From: Corticibacter populi
Lineage (GTDB): Bacteria; Pseudomonadota; Gammaproteobacteria; Burkholderiales; Burkholderiaceae_C
DNA: 64,000 nucleotides
Direction: 5' to 3'
Assembly: GCF_004217315.1 (NCBI RefSeq)
Contig: NZ_SGWR01000001.1
Span: 992,001-1,056,000, forward strand
Under the pieces are notes generated by a model. That model ran no database searches, was not told the origin of the DNA, and was given only the letters and a program-made list of their open reading frames with translations. A program made the position numbers and the translations under genes. Numbering within the stretch: the first letter of the stretch is position 1; the number at the start of each line of letters is the position of its first letter. Shown here piece after piece: positions 23,667 to 31,447 of the stretch.

Positions 23667-23856
23667 GGCAACAGTCACCTATCCGTGCTACATCGAAAGA
23701 AAAGACAATCAGGGCCAGTGGTACTGGATCTACTACGCAAGCAACGGCAAGGCCATTGCCCGCAGCAGCGAGAGCTACCACAATCACTCGGACTGCACTC
23801 ACTCCATAACCCTGATCAAAGGCTCGTCCAGTCACCCGACCTTCTACTACGACTGA
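23665..23856 (+). CDS. DUF1508 (YegP-like) small protein
   Basis: A 63-residue protein with AGAGGA upstream of its ATG. The single YegP/DUF1508 motif is present (QWYWIYYASNGKAIARSSESYHNHSDC...). These small beta-rich repeats occur in many phages and plasmids without a known biochemical role. It is divergent from, and overlaps, the gene at 23277-23666. A terminator follows at 23883-23905. Confidence 0.75.
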   Translation: MATVTYPCYIERKDNQGQWYWIYYASNGKAIARSSESYHNHSDCTHSITLIKGSSSHPTFYYD

Positions 23857-23882
23857 CCGGGAGCCATCCCACCAGCCACCAA

Positions 23883-23905
23883 GCCGCCCACGGGCGGCTT
23901 TTTTG
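23883..23905 (+). terminator. Terminator after the DUF1508 gene
   Basis: GCCGCCC-acg-GGGCGGC then six T residues and GCGCC. Confidence 0.85.
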
Positions 23906-24045
23906 CGCCCTGTTGGGCGATGAGGGGGATTATCGCGCAAAAAGTAGCGTTGCTGTTGACAAAACAAAGAAGCATTGCTACTATCCACCCATTGACACAC
24001 GAACCCCAGCAGACGGATGTGGAAGCTGGAGCAAAGGACGATGGC

Positions 24046-24534
24046 ATGGGCAACAACACGACGATCAGCAGAGCACAGCTTCTTGAGGTGCTGCACTACG
24101 ACCAAGAGACGGGCATCTTTTCTTGGGCAAAAAGCATTGCAACCAAAGTCAAGACAGGCTCCATTGCCGGCCACATCTCTGCCGATCAGTACCAGAGGAT
24201 CGTCATCTTCGGACGGAAATATCTCGCCCACCGCCTTGCGTGGCTCTATGTGCACGGCGAATGGCCAGATGGACAGATTGACCACATCAACCGACAGAAG
24301 AACGACAACCGGTTGGCCAATTTGCGGTGCGTGAGTTGTCTGAAGAACCAGCACAACAAGGGCGCATACGCCAACAACAAGAGCGGCACTCCGGGTGTGC
24401 ATTGGCACACGAGAGATCAACGCTGGCGCGCCGTGATCGGGGTCAACGGACGGCGAGTACGACTCGGATCGTACATAGATCGTTCTGCAGCAGAAGCGGC
24501 TTACCAGCAGGCAAAGGCTGTCTATCACGCTTGA
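24046..24534 (+). CDS. HNH endonuclease with AP2 DNA-binding domain
   Basis: A 162-residue protein from the ATG at 24046 (MGNNTTISRAQLLEVLHYD), with AAAGGA at a good distance. The HNH core is HRLAWLYVHGEWPDGQIDHINRQKNDNR, with the expected His-Asn-Asn/His positions, and CVSCLKNQHNK follows. The C-terminus (TPGVHWHTRDQRWRAVIGVNG...RLGSYIDRSAAEAAYQQA) is an AP2 domain. This is the standard free-standing homing-type phage endonuclease. A perfect hairpin follows the stop. Confidence 0.92.
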   Translation: MGNNTTISRAQLLEVLHYDQETGIFSWAKSIATKVKTGSIAGHISADQYQRIVIFGRKYLAHRLAWLYVHGEWPDGQIDHINRQKNDNRLANLRCVSCLKNQHNKGAYANNKSGTPGVHWHTRDQRWRAVIGVNGRRVRLGSYIDRSAAEAAYQQAKAVYHA

Positions 24535-24546
24535 CTGGATTCTTCC

Positions 24547-24571
24547 CGACAGCCCTTAGTGAGGGCTGTCG
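24547..24571 (+). terminator. Perfect 10-bp hairpin after the HNH gene
   Basis: CGACAGCCCT-tagtg-AGGGCTGTCG. There is no T-run, so it may stabilise the mRNA end rather than terminate. Confidence 0.55.
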
Positions 24572-25079
24572 AGAGGAATTCCTCTGCCAACACACCGGCC
24601 TCGACGGATTGCTGAAAGGGCCTTGATAGCGAAGGGCATCGCAGGTGTGGCCAGTACCCGGAATGTTTCCGAAGGGCTGGCACGGTGTCATGGGTGGATG
24701 TGCATCGCCAGGTCTACCGCCAGGGTCTTTAACAACCAATCCCCGCGGATCAGTCGTCAAGCATTTCTTGACAACTGGCAGCGACCGGCCACTCGGCCGG
24801 CACGTAGTGGGGCGCATGCCGGTAGCGCAGTCGTAGCTGACATACCCGGATGAGGCTGACCAGGGCCAACAACAGCAACCGGTCAACGGCGGGTATCACG
24901 GCGGTCGTGCTCTATCCCGTTGCTCCCTTGTGAGGGCTGCATGCCGGCAACACAGCCGGAAGAAATGCAAGAACACACGCATCGCAGCCCTGAGTCGTAG
25001 ATGGGCCGCCAACCCGGAGCGCATCCGGGGTAATTCCAAAGCCTCGCGGGTCGGGGTTTCGCAATTACAGGAGGTTGAG
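24572..25079 (+). other. 508-bp leader-like region without a clear gene
   Basis: No frame here has both a ribosome-binding site and a natural protein. The region is rich in inverted repeats, including GGCCACTCGGCC near 24788 and the interleaved pairs CCGGT...ACCGG and TACCCG...CGGGTA between about 24820 and 24900. Those could form a pseudoknot. It ends in ACAGGAGGTTGAG before the next gene. It may be a structured 5' leader or decayed sequence. Confidence 0.4.
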
Positions 25080-25331
25080 ATGACCAGAGAAGACATCCGT
25101 GAAATCAACGCATCGGCGCGCCGCGCATTCGGCGCTGACATCAGCATCATGGTTGCGCGTTGCAAGGCCTGGGGCAACGACGACAACTGCATCCTGGTGC
25201 AAGGAGAACGCCACCACGATGCAACTGCGGGTTTTGCCAGGACGGCGCGCGGCGCAAAGATCACGGCCGACCAGTCGCCGGGGTTCATGGGCTCGCCCGC
25301 TCGGACATACAGCAAGGTCGTGTGGGCATGA
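25080..25331 (+). CDS. Small phage protein
   Basis: An 83-residue protein (MTREDIREINASARRAF) with AGGAGG seven bases before the ATG. Helical N-terminus, then a short beta region (CILVQGERHHDATAGFA). Its stop overlaps the next start in ATGA. Unknown function. Confidence 0.65.
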   Translation: MTREDIREINASARRAFGADISIMVARCKAWGNDDNCILVQGERHHDATAGFARTARGAKITADQSPGFMGSPARTYSKVVWA

Positions 25332-25630
25332 CTCGTCAATACGGACGGCCTGATGTGAGCTACGAAACGTGGTACTCGGACTGGATGAAGATGCTGGCCA
25401 AGCAGCATACAAGAGAGGAGCTGGAGCGATTGCTATATGGCGCCAGGCACGACGTGCAGAAAGCGGCGCAGCAACACATTCGAGCCGTGCAGAAATCGCA
25501 CTCAATGGGCGGCAACTCGATGGCAAGGGCACATGGGCGAAACAGAGTAGAGGCAAGTGGCGAGACCGCAATTGCGATCACGGGCGCCATCGAAATACAC
25601 GAGCTTTTCCCCGAGCATGCAAAACAGTAA
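25328..25630 (+). CDS. Small phage protein
   Basis: A 100-residue protein (MTRQYGRPDVSYETWYSDW) coupled to the gene before by ATGA. Helical, with HTREELERLLYGARHDVQKAAQQHIRAV-type segments and a C-terminal IEIHELFPEHAKQ. No family recognised. Confidence 0.65.
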   Translation: MTRQYGRPDVSYETWYSDWMKMLAKQHTREELERLLYGARHDVQKAAQQHIRAVQKSHSMGGNSMARAHGRNRVEASGETAIAITGAIEIHELFPEHAKQ

Positions 25631-25739
25631 AGCGCCGCGAAACGCTGTCTAAACACGACTGCGGCTGACTCCGGGGTACAGGCTTGGCGTTGTGGCCCGC
25701 AAATGTCAAGGTGCGCTGACCTGCCAGCGAGGGCATCAA

Positions 25740-25796
25740 ACCAGGGCGCATTCGGGGTCAAACCAGAGCATCGGGAGCCGGTGCTGCGGTTTGATC
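25740..25796 (+). other. Inverted and direct repeat in the leader of 25811-26140
   Basis: TCAAACCAG occurs twice (about 25738 and 25759). The second copy pairs with TGCTGCGGTTTGA just before AACAGGAGGACAGC, so the leader can form a long hairpin ending near the ribosome-binding site. It may control translation. Confidence 0.45.
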
Positions 25797-25810
25797 AACA
25801 GGAGGACAGC

Positions 25811-26140
25811 ATGAACAACGCACAAGAAATCTACCGTCACAACCACAGAGGAATCCGCGCGCTTGCTCGCCACGAAGCGCTCCCTGAGAAGCGGAGCAAA
25901 TGCATCCAAGAGGCGTGCGCTTCCCGATTGTTCTGGGACGGCGACAAATACAGCCGGCCTGCCCATCCTGCTGCACGCGCTGCACGGCAAGCGCTCATAG
26001 ATCGGACCTGCCGCATCGATTGGGTACAGAGAGTGCTGGATGTGTTCGGTGCAAAAACTGACCCGGCCGTACTCAAGGCCGCGTGCGTACTGCGGCGCGC
26101 GTCGTACGGAGCCTACAGAAACGGCCGGCTTCCTGCCTGA
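25811..26140 (+). CDS. Small basic phage protein
   Basis: A 109-residue, arginine- and alanine-rich helical protein, start MNNAQEIYRHNHRGIRA with AGGAGGACAGC upstream. Segments such as AARAARQALIDRTCRIDWVQR and a basic C-terminus (SYGAYRNGRLPA) suggest nucleic-acid or protein binding. Unknown function. Confidence 0.6.
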   Translation: MNNAQEIYRHNHRGIRALARHEALPEKRSKCIQEACASRLFWDGDKYSRPAHPAARAARQALIDRTCRIDWVQRVLDVFGAKTDPAVLKAACVLRRASYGAYRNGRLPA

Positions 26141-26208
26141 CTCCAACCTGAGCACACCAGGCAACCAAGACCCGACCTGCGCGGGTGTGCGCAGCAGGGC
26201 CATCAAGA

Positions 26209-26280
26209 GTGCGGATTGGTTGAAAACCGTGAGGCAAAAAGGCTACGGCCCGATTGAAGCCGCAGTAATCCAGTCCGCAC
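26209..26280 (+). ncRNA. Predicted structured RNA directly before the tRNA-like element
   Basis: GTGCGGATTGG (26209-26219) pairs over 11 bp, with one G-U, to CCAGTCCGCAC (26270-26280). Inside it are smaller stems (GGT-tgaaa-ACC; GGCT...AGCC), giving a closed multi-branch shape. It ends four bases before the tRNA-like sequence. No RNA family recognised. Confidence 0.45.
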
Positions 26281-26284
26281 CCTT

Positions 26285-26384
26285 GATGGTATAGCTCAGT
26301 GGACAGAGCGCCCTATATGTGGGAGACGGGAGAAAGGCCCGTGCGGCTGCAGCCGTGGCGCCGGTTCGAGTCCGGCCACCATCA
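26285..26384 (+). ncRNA. tRNA-like element with an aberrant middle
   Basis: The two ends are tRNA-like. Acceptor GATGGTA pairs with CACCATC over six of seven positions. T8-A9 and a D arm follow (GCTC-agtggaca-GAGC, 26294-26309). The T arm is perfect (GCCGG-TTCGAGT-CCGGC, 26360-26376). Between D and T arms there are 50 nt instead of 22-35, folding as CCC-tatatgt-GGG, ACGGG-agaaagg-CCCGT and CGGCTGCAGCCG. None gives a normal anticodon loop with U33. No CCA is encoded. This is either a decayed tRNA gene or a tRNA mimic. Confidence 0.6.
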
Positions 26385-26676
26385 ACCCAAACCAAGGGCG
26401 CACGCCCGGAAGTCACGTCCAGCAGGAGCCTGGAGCTGGAGAGCGTCACCGGCAAGAATTAGACGGCCAGACAGGAGAAATCCTGCGTCTGCAAGCGGTT
26501 GCTGGTAAGCCGATCTTGCCCCCTACCATGCGGAGTTATCAGACGCGAACCACCGAGCGCAGGACATGGGATGAACACACCGGGCGCCCGGTGCTGTGGT
26601 GACAGGCCGGAGAGACGGCCACCTAACACCGAAGCGAGAGCGCCCCCGCAAGGGGAATACACTGGAGGAATTGACT

Positions 26677-27036
26677 ATGCAAACCACCATCGATGCCATT
26701 CGTGATGCGCACGCCGCCACGATGCGCGCCATCCATCAGGCTAATCGCGACTTCGGCAACAGCGGGGGAATCGCTGTAATGCTGCACCGACTACAAGAGG
26801 CAGGCTTGGAGCTAAAAGCGGCGGAGAACCAAGCCGTCCGAGCGAAGTCCCGGCGCGACCTACTCGCTTCTCATCCAACACAGACCCCCGAATATTGGGA
26901 GCGTCTGGCCTTAGATGAGCGAGCATTCGCGGAAAGTGACCGTCTCATGCGAACTGGATCGGTTGAATCGATCGAACTGCACATTAAAAACGCAGAGCAA
27001 TACGAAGCGAAAGCAAAGGATTTGCGCGCTGCCTGA
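26677..27036 (+). CDS. Small helical phage protein
   Basis: A 119-residue protein (MQTTIDAIRDAHAATMRA) with GGAGG at a good distance. Almost entirely helical and charged (LHRLQEAGLELKAAENQAVRA; IELHIKNAEQYEAKAKDLRAA), so a coiled-coil dimer is likely. Unknown function. Confidence 0.65.
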   Translation: MQTTIDAIRDAHAATMRAIHQANRDFGNSGGIAVMLHRLQEAGLELKAAENQAVRAKSRRDLLASHPTQTPEYWERLALDERAFAESDRLMRTGSVESIELHIKNAEQYEAKAKDLRAA

Positions 27037-27064
27037 CATGCCGGCTCTGGTGGGGGGAGAGTGA

Positions 27065-27202
27065 ATGACGCCGGGCGGCAACCGGCACGAGCAGCGGCAA
27101 TACACGATACGCCAGCATGAGCCGAGGGTTCAGTCCACAGGCAAGCAACAGTGCATTCTCATTCGTGTGACATCTCGGAGAGACGGGCTTTTTCGAGTGT
27201 GA
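27065..27202 (+). CDS. Possible 45-residue basic protein
   Basis: A short frame (MTPGGNRHEQRQYTIRQHE...) with GGGGGGAGAG before its ATG. It ends KQQCILIRVTSRRDGLFRV. The beta-strand-like end and the good ribosome-binding site make it plausible. Nothing is known about it. Confidence 0.4.
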   Translation: MTPGGNRHEQRQYTIRQHEPRVQSTGKQQCILIRVTSRRDGLFRV

Positions 27203-27348
27203 TTTGTTGGGCGGAATGCCGTAGCCGGTGAGGCGTGGAAACAATCGGGCGGATACATCCTAGGCGGGGATTAGGTTCGCCGCTGCTATGAAAACATGGG
27301 CCAGCCCAGTGCTGGTGTAGCGCCCAGCACGCCCACCAAATCGCATTC

Positions 27349-27432
27349 AAGTATCTATTCACGCTGACCAGTTCCACATAGGGACGAGAGCGCGAAGTAT
27401 CTATTCATCAAGCCCCACATGGGGCTTTTTTC
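27349..27432 (+). terminator. Terminator with upstream 13-bp direct repeats
   Basis: AAGTATCTATTCA occurs twice (27349-27361 and 27394-27406). It is followed by the hairpin AAGCCCC-acat-GGGGCTT with six T. The next gene starts 12 bases later. Confidence 0.75.
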
Positions 27433-27444
27433 ATGGGGAAAGAA

Positions 27445-27651
27445 ATGCAATTCACAGACTTCTTGCGTGACAGTGCCCGATCTTTCCACTGGAAAGTGGG
27501 TTGCATCGATGGCTATGCCGGGCTGGTCTTTGTCCCGCAATGGCCCATCGGATCAGCAGAGTGCGACGCACAGCGAGCAGGACACCAGCACGGCGCCGAG
27601 ATGCTGCGCCGCGAGGTTGATGCTGGCATCGATCAGTTGGTGGCTGCATGA
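27445..27651 (+). CDS. Small phage protein
   Basis: A 68-residue protein, start MQFTDFLRDSARSFHWK with GGGGAAAG upstream. It contains GCIDGYAGLVFVPQWP and a helical C-terminus. The stop overlaps the next start in ATGA. Unknown function. Confidence 0.6.
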   Translation: MQFTDFLRDSARSFHWKVGCIDGYAGLVFVPQWPIGSAECDAQRAGHQHGAEMLRREVDAGIDQLVAA

Positions 27652-27977
27652 ATACATACCCCGACTGGATGACCGGCGACGACCTCGCCGTCGAGGCAGA
27701 GCGGCGCGAGACGGCCGCTGCAGACCGTGATACTGCACTCGACCGCCGCGCCGAAACCCTGCTGGGGATCGACTGGTCACGCCCGATCTACCGCGACGGC
27801 CCGAGCATCGAAGAGCTGACAACTTGCATGCCGGACGACTACTACGCGGCATGCAACCGCATCAACGCGGCAGTGCTCAACGACGAGTCGCCAGACCCAA
27901 CAGACAAACACGCCGCCCGGCAGATGCTGCTGGACGAGATCAAAAACCAACTGACCGCCCAAGAGGCGGTTTTTTAA
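27648..27977 (+). CDS. Small acidic phage protein
   Basis: A 109-residue protein (MNTYPDWMTGDDLAVEAER). Acidic and helical, ending IKNQLTAQEAVF. The last codons and the TAA are part of a hairpin-T-run (27954-27975). Coupled to the gene before. Unknown function. Confidence 0.65.
   Translation: MNTYPDWMTGDDLAVEAERRETAAADRDTALDRRAETLLGIDWSRPIYRDGPSIEELTTCMPDDYYAACNRINAAVLNDESPDPTDKHAARQMLLDEIKNQLTAQEAVF
27954..27975 (+). terminator. Hairpin-T-run overlapping a stop codon
   Basis: ACCGCC-caaga-GGCGGT plus T-run. The arms are inside the end of the 27648 gene and the T-run contains its stop. Confidence 0.7.
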
Positions 27978-27989
27978 TGGGAGAGCGAC

Positions 27990-28142
27990 ATGGATAAGAC
28001 CATCGACCGCATGCGCACCTACGGCGGGTCGTTTGCCAAGGCCATCGCAGAGGCCTGGATTCGCGCTGACGCGATCAACAAAGAGCGGCTGCAGGATGCG
28101 TTCCCGGAGCTGTTCGAGAGCTATGCCATGGAGGGCGCATGA
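27990..28142 (+). CDS. 50-residue phage protein
   Basis: A short frame (MDKTIDRMRTYGGSFAKAI...) with GGGAGAGCGAC before the ATG, overlapping the next start by ATGA. Helical; the last residues read PELFESYAMEGA. Small helical proteins of this kind are common in betaproteobacterial prophages. Unknown function. Confidence 0.6.
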   Translation: MDKTIDRMRTYGGSFAKAIAEAWIRADAINKERLQDAFPELFESYAMEGA

Positions 28143-28300
28143 CAGCGATCAAAACCCTGGCGCTGGTCATTGCCGGCGCTCTTGTGCTCATCGCTGCTGC
28201 GTGTACGGCGCAGGGCGATGCTGCTGCTCAGGATGTTGTCGCGGCTCTTGTTGTCGAGGCGGAGAGCGGAAAGTGGGAAGAAGGAAGGGACACCAAATGA
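28139..28300 (+). CDS. Small putative lipoprotein
   Basis: A 53-residue protein with a signal peptide and lipobox (MTAIKTLALVIAGALVLIAA then AC), so Cys21 is the likely acylated residue. The mature part is only ~33 residues, helical and acidic. It overlaps both neighbours by ATGA. A membrane-anchored phage accessory, for example in lysis or exclusion, is possible. No direct evidence. Confidence 0.6.
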   Translation: MTAIKTLALVIAGALVLIAAACTAQGDAAAQDVVAALVVEAESGKWEEGRDTK

Positions 28301-29754
28301 CCAACAAACAAGCACCAGCAGCACCCAAAGTGCCGAGTGGCTGGCCGACCGACGATGATGTCCGAGACGCTTACAAAGACGCGTTCGACCTCACGCCGGC
28401 CGGTAGCATTTGGGCGAACCTAGGCGTACTGGCAGAAGCACTGCGCCAACGTTTTCCAATCGCAGTAGCAGAGGCGGCGCCGCAGCCTGCGGGAGAGTCG
28501 GCCAATGTCGTCTACCGCTGGCGTGCGATGGACAACTCGGGATTCTGCTACGGCGGCAATCCGCCTGACGATCTGCCGCAGAGCGCATGCCTGACCGCCT
28601 ACTACCGACAACCCGACCAATTTCGCGCGGCCCTGTTCGAGATCAGCGCCACTGGCAACATGACGGCCACGCCGAAGCAATTCGCCCGGCATCTGCAAAA
28701 GATCGCGCGGGATGCACTGGCCGGCGCTGCTGTAGAGCGGCCTGCGGGAGAGTATCCGCCGCTGCCCGACCTGAGCGCAGACAGCGAAATAATGCTGGAG
28801 ATCGTGCACTTGCACGAAGTGCCCAACAGCAACGTCGCACGAATCCACTTCGCCGCAGAACGAGGAATCAGCCATTTGCTGCGCGCCTACGTCGATGCAG
28901 ACCGCGCAGCGCGTGGGCAGGCTCACCCCCCGAGCGGCGGCGCGCTCCCCACTTGGGAAGAGGTGCGCCACTGGCTTGCGCTGTTTGTTGCGGGAGCAAC
29001 CAGTAAGGCTCCAAAAGACTGGTACAACGCGCTGGACCAAATTTTCTGCGACGACGCGCCGCTGGGCGCATGGCGCAGGGCGATGGATGCTGGGCAAGCT
29101 CAACCTGTGGGCGGGGATGATGGGTTGCCAATCGAGCTGCGGGGCATCCAAGAGACGGTGGCCGAGGGTCGCGGCGTCTGGCGCTCTTGCTCAGGTTGCC
29201 ACGAACTGGACGAAGGCCACGATACCGGCCCTCGTAGCAAAGTGTTCGGCTGCGCCCTCGGCGTTGGCTGCTCTGAATGCGGCGGCATCGGTGCAGTCTG
29301 GGATACGACCGACTACGGCGCGATGGGCGATGCGCTGGCCGACAGCATGGCCAAGCCCCAACCATCCGGTAGCGGCGCTGATGGTCTGGATGCAGCGGTG
29401 GACAAAGCGTGGTCGCGGTTCCAGTCGGCTATTGCGCCGACCGACGATGAACTGGAGGAGTTCGCAGCGCGCTACGCGGATGAGCAGGGCTGCATCCATG
29501 GTGACTCGCATGCGGACATGGCCAGGGCGCTACTCGACGAGTTTGCAAAACGGCATCTGTTTGCATCCCCCGACGACACTCAGCCCCAGCCAGCCGGGAA
29601 TGCCGGAGAGTTGTTGAGCGATGCGGCCATTGAAACGCTGGCAAAGCAGTACGACTGCCACAGCGCGCCAGGGTTTAAGGGGTTTGCACAGGAAGTAGCT
29701 CGTCGTGCCGCTCTCGCTGCAAAGCCAGCCGCTCACCAGGTGGAACAGAAATGA
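28297..29754 (+). CDS. Modular phage hypothetical protein with zinc-finger-like motif
   Basis: A 485-residue protein started at 28297 (MTNKQAPAAPKVPSGWP), since this ATG overlaps the lipoprotein stop. Several modules are joined by PQPAGE/AQPVGG linkers. One is a domain with WRAMDNSGFCYGGNPPDDLPQ near residue 75. A CSGCHELDEGH...GCSECGG segment near 300 looks like a zinc finger. A C-terminal helical domain holds LLSDAAIETLAKQYDC. The patchwork is typical of Ea22-like accessory phage proteins. Its stop overlaps the PAPS-reductase-like start. Confidence 0.7.
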   Translation: MTNKQAPAAPKVPSGWPTDDDVRDAYKDAFDLTPAGSIWANLGVLAEALRQRFPIAVAEAAPQPAGESANVVYRWRAMDNSGFCYGGNPPDDLPQSACLTAYYRQPDQFRAALFEISATGNMTATPKQFARHLQKIARDALAGAAVERPAGEYPPLPDLSADSEIMLEIVHLHEVPNSNVARIHFAAERGISHLLRAYVDADRAARGQAHPPSGGALPTWEEVRHWLALFVAGATSKAPKDWYNALDQIFCDDAPLGAWRRAMDAGQAQPVGGDDGLPIELRGIQETVAEGRGVWRSCSGCHELDEGHDTGPRSKVFGCALGVGCSECGGIGAVWDTTDYGAMGDALADSMAKPQPSGSGADGLDAAVDKAWSRFQSAIAPTDDELEEFAARYADEQGCIHGDSHADMARALLDEFAKRHLFASPDDTQPQPAGNAGELLSDAAIETLAKQYDCHSAPGFKGFAQEVARRAALAAKPAAHQVEQK

Positions 29755-30506
29755 TCAGGGCCGTCGTTCCGGTAAGTGGCGGCAAAGATAGCCAAGCCGC
29801 ACTCAAACTGGCTGTTGGTCAATTCGGCGTTGAGAACATCGTTGGTTTGTTCTGCGACACGCAGAACGAACACCCGATCACATATGCACACATCGAGCGC
29901 CTACGCACTCTCTACGGGGCCCTGCGGATCGACACAGTATGCGCAGGGTCCGTTGAAGAAAAGTGCATCAAGTACGGACGCTTCCCCGGCGGCGGTGCAC
30001 GGTTCTGCACCGACGAACTCAAGATCGTGCCGACGAAGAAGTATTGCAAGGCTCTTGCCGAGTCTCTGGGGCACGGCTTTGAAGTCTGGTACGGCATGCG
30101 CTCGAAAGAAAGCCCGGAGCGCCAGCGCCGATATGCGGGCAAGGTCTGCGACGAGTTGTATGCGCCGCATGAAGTCCTGCCGAGCAAGTACCCAAAGTAC
30201 CTCGCCGCGCTGGGCGTGATGTTCCGGCTCGCAGTGCTGGACTGGACCGACGCGGACGTAATGGCATTCCTCGAGGGCCAGCACAACCCGCTCTACGACG
30301 CTGGATTTCCCCGTGTCGGCTGCTTCCCCTGTGGCGCGTCGGGGGACCGATGGAAGGAGAAAGCCTTCCAGCACGACGATTTTGGCAAGCAGCAATACAT
30401 CAGGGTCCAAGACATCGGCCGCCGCATTGGCAAGTCGATCTGGACATCTAAGGGCGGTCAGGCTCGGAATCAAGAATTCGAAGGATGCAATCTATGCGAG
30501 ATTTGA
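29751..30506 (+). CDS. PAPS-reductase-like PP-loop protein
   Basis: A 251-residue protein of the phosphoadenosine-phosphosulfate reductase superfamily. The PP-loop is VPVSGGKDSQAALKLA at residues ~6-21, with later motifs CDTQNEHPITYAHIERL, GGARFCTDELKIVP and RVGCFPCGASGDRW. The Cys pairs resemble those of DndC-type enzymes rather than simple sulphate assimilation. Phage members are suspected of nucleic-acid or small-molecule sulphur chemistry. No DndD/DndE or SspB-like partner is in the window. Confidence 0.82.
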   Translation: MIRAVVPVSGGKDSQAALKLAVGQFGVENIVGLFCDTQNEHPITYAHIERLRTLYGALRIDTVCAGSVEEKCIKYGRFPGGGARFCTDELKIVPTKKYCKALAESLGHGFEVWYGMRSKESPERQRRYAGKVCDELYAPHEVLPSKYPKYLAALGVMFRLAVLDWTDADVMAFLEGQHNPLYDAGFPRVGCFPCGASGDRWKEKAFQHDDFGKQQYIRVQDIGRRIGKSIWTSKGGQARNQEFEGCNLCEI

Positions 30507-31447
30507 AAAACGACACTCCACAGGTGGAAGGAGGGGCAGAGCCGATCAAGATCATGCGCTGGAACCCGCTTCCAGGCCTCGGCGGCATGAACCCAGCAGC
30601 GAACGGGCTGTACGTGCGCTACGAGGATCACGCCGCCGCTCTCGCCGCCCAGGGCCAGGAGGTCCAGATCAATCAAGCTGTCGACAAGGCATGGGATCAC
30701 TTCGAGGCCGTGATGGACAAGGGCACGTACTTGCCGCCACCTGGCATCCATGCCGCAGTCCACTACGCAGGATTCCTGCGCCGCTTGGCACACAAGCAAA
30801 CAGAGCCGACGAAGGCCGGAGCTATCGCCAATGCGGCCAGCATGATCGATGTGCTGCTGCAGGAGACGCGCCGGCTGCATCGGGAGCTGATCGACGCCCA
30901 GGGCCGGGAGGCAGAGCCGAGACCCTTCGACTTCGCGGCCCACCTAGCCCGCCAAGCCGAATTCAGTGCCCGCACCTTCGGCCCTGGTCAGCGCACGCAA
31001 GGCGTGTGCGACCACATCCGCAAAGAGTTGCGCGAAATTGAAGCCGCCCCCGATGACTTGTCCGAGTGGATCGACGTTGCCATCCTCGCCCTCGACGGCG
31101 CGTGGCGCATCGGGGCTACGCCCACCGAAATCATCGCGGCGATGGTCGCCAAGCAGACCAAGAACGAAGGCCGCCGTTGGCCCGATTGGCACACGGCTGA
31201 CCCCAGCAAGGCCATCGAGCACGACCGGGGCGACGAACACTTGCCCAGCGCCCAGGCTGATGCGGACAAGCGGGATGCGCAGCGGTATCGCTGGCTGCGC
31301 GACGGAACCATCGATGAGGATGGAAACATCAACGACGAAATCCACGTCGCGGTTGATAGCCCGGAATGGCCCAATCAGTGGGCGCTTGTTGCTCAAGACC
31401 TTGACGCCGCTATCGACGCCGCCCTCAAGAAAGGCGGTGCAGCATGA
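30494..31447 (+). CDS. DUF550/MazG-like nucleotide pyrophosphohydrolase
   Basis: A 317-residue protein started at 30494 (MRDLKNDTPQVEGGAEP) with GAAGGA upstream. The N-terminal ~150 residues are variable phage sequence. Residues ~140-235 are a DUF550/MazG-type domain: FDFAAHLARQAEFSARTFG, VCDHIRKELREIE, DDLSEWIDVAILALDGAWR. The EExxE/ExxD metal residues are visible. A C-terminal RDAQRYRWLRDG motif follows. Related enzymes hydrolyse (d)NTPs and may adjust the nucleotide pool for replication. Confidence 0.8.
   Translation: MRDLKNDTPQVEGGAEPIKIMRWNPLPGLGGMNPAANGLYVRYEDHAAALAAQGQEVQINQAVDKAWDHFEAVMDKGTYLPPPGIHAAVHYAGFLRRLAHKQTEPTKAGAIANAASMIDVLLQETRRLHRELIDAQGREAEPRPFDFAAHLARQAEFSARTFGPGQRTQGVCDHIRKELREIEAAPDDLSEWIDVAILALDGAWRIGATPTEIIAAMVAKQTKNEGRRWPDWHTADPSKAIEHDRGDEHLPSAQADADKRDAQRYRWLRDGTIDEDGNINDEIHVAVDSPEWPNQWALVAQDLDAAIDAALKKGGAA

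Larger units (their letters stand above)
26141..26676 (+). other. 536-bp non-coding stretch holding the structured RNAs
   Basis: Apart from the hairpin RNA and tRNA-like element there is a GC-rich stretch (26400-26650) with several short inverted repeats (GGGCGCCCGGTGC; CGCCCCCGCAAGGGG). I see no protein gene. It ends in TGGAGGAATTGACT before the next start. Confidence 0.45.

Noticed and set aside
24443-24886. A 147-codon minus-strand frame in the leader region
   Set aside because: Overlaps the HNH gene end, Pro/Cys-rich, no ribosome-binding site; read as non-coding.
29751-30506. A Dnd/Ssp phosphorothioation defence system
   Set aside because: Only the PP-loop protein is present; no partner genes are seen.
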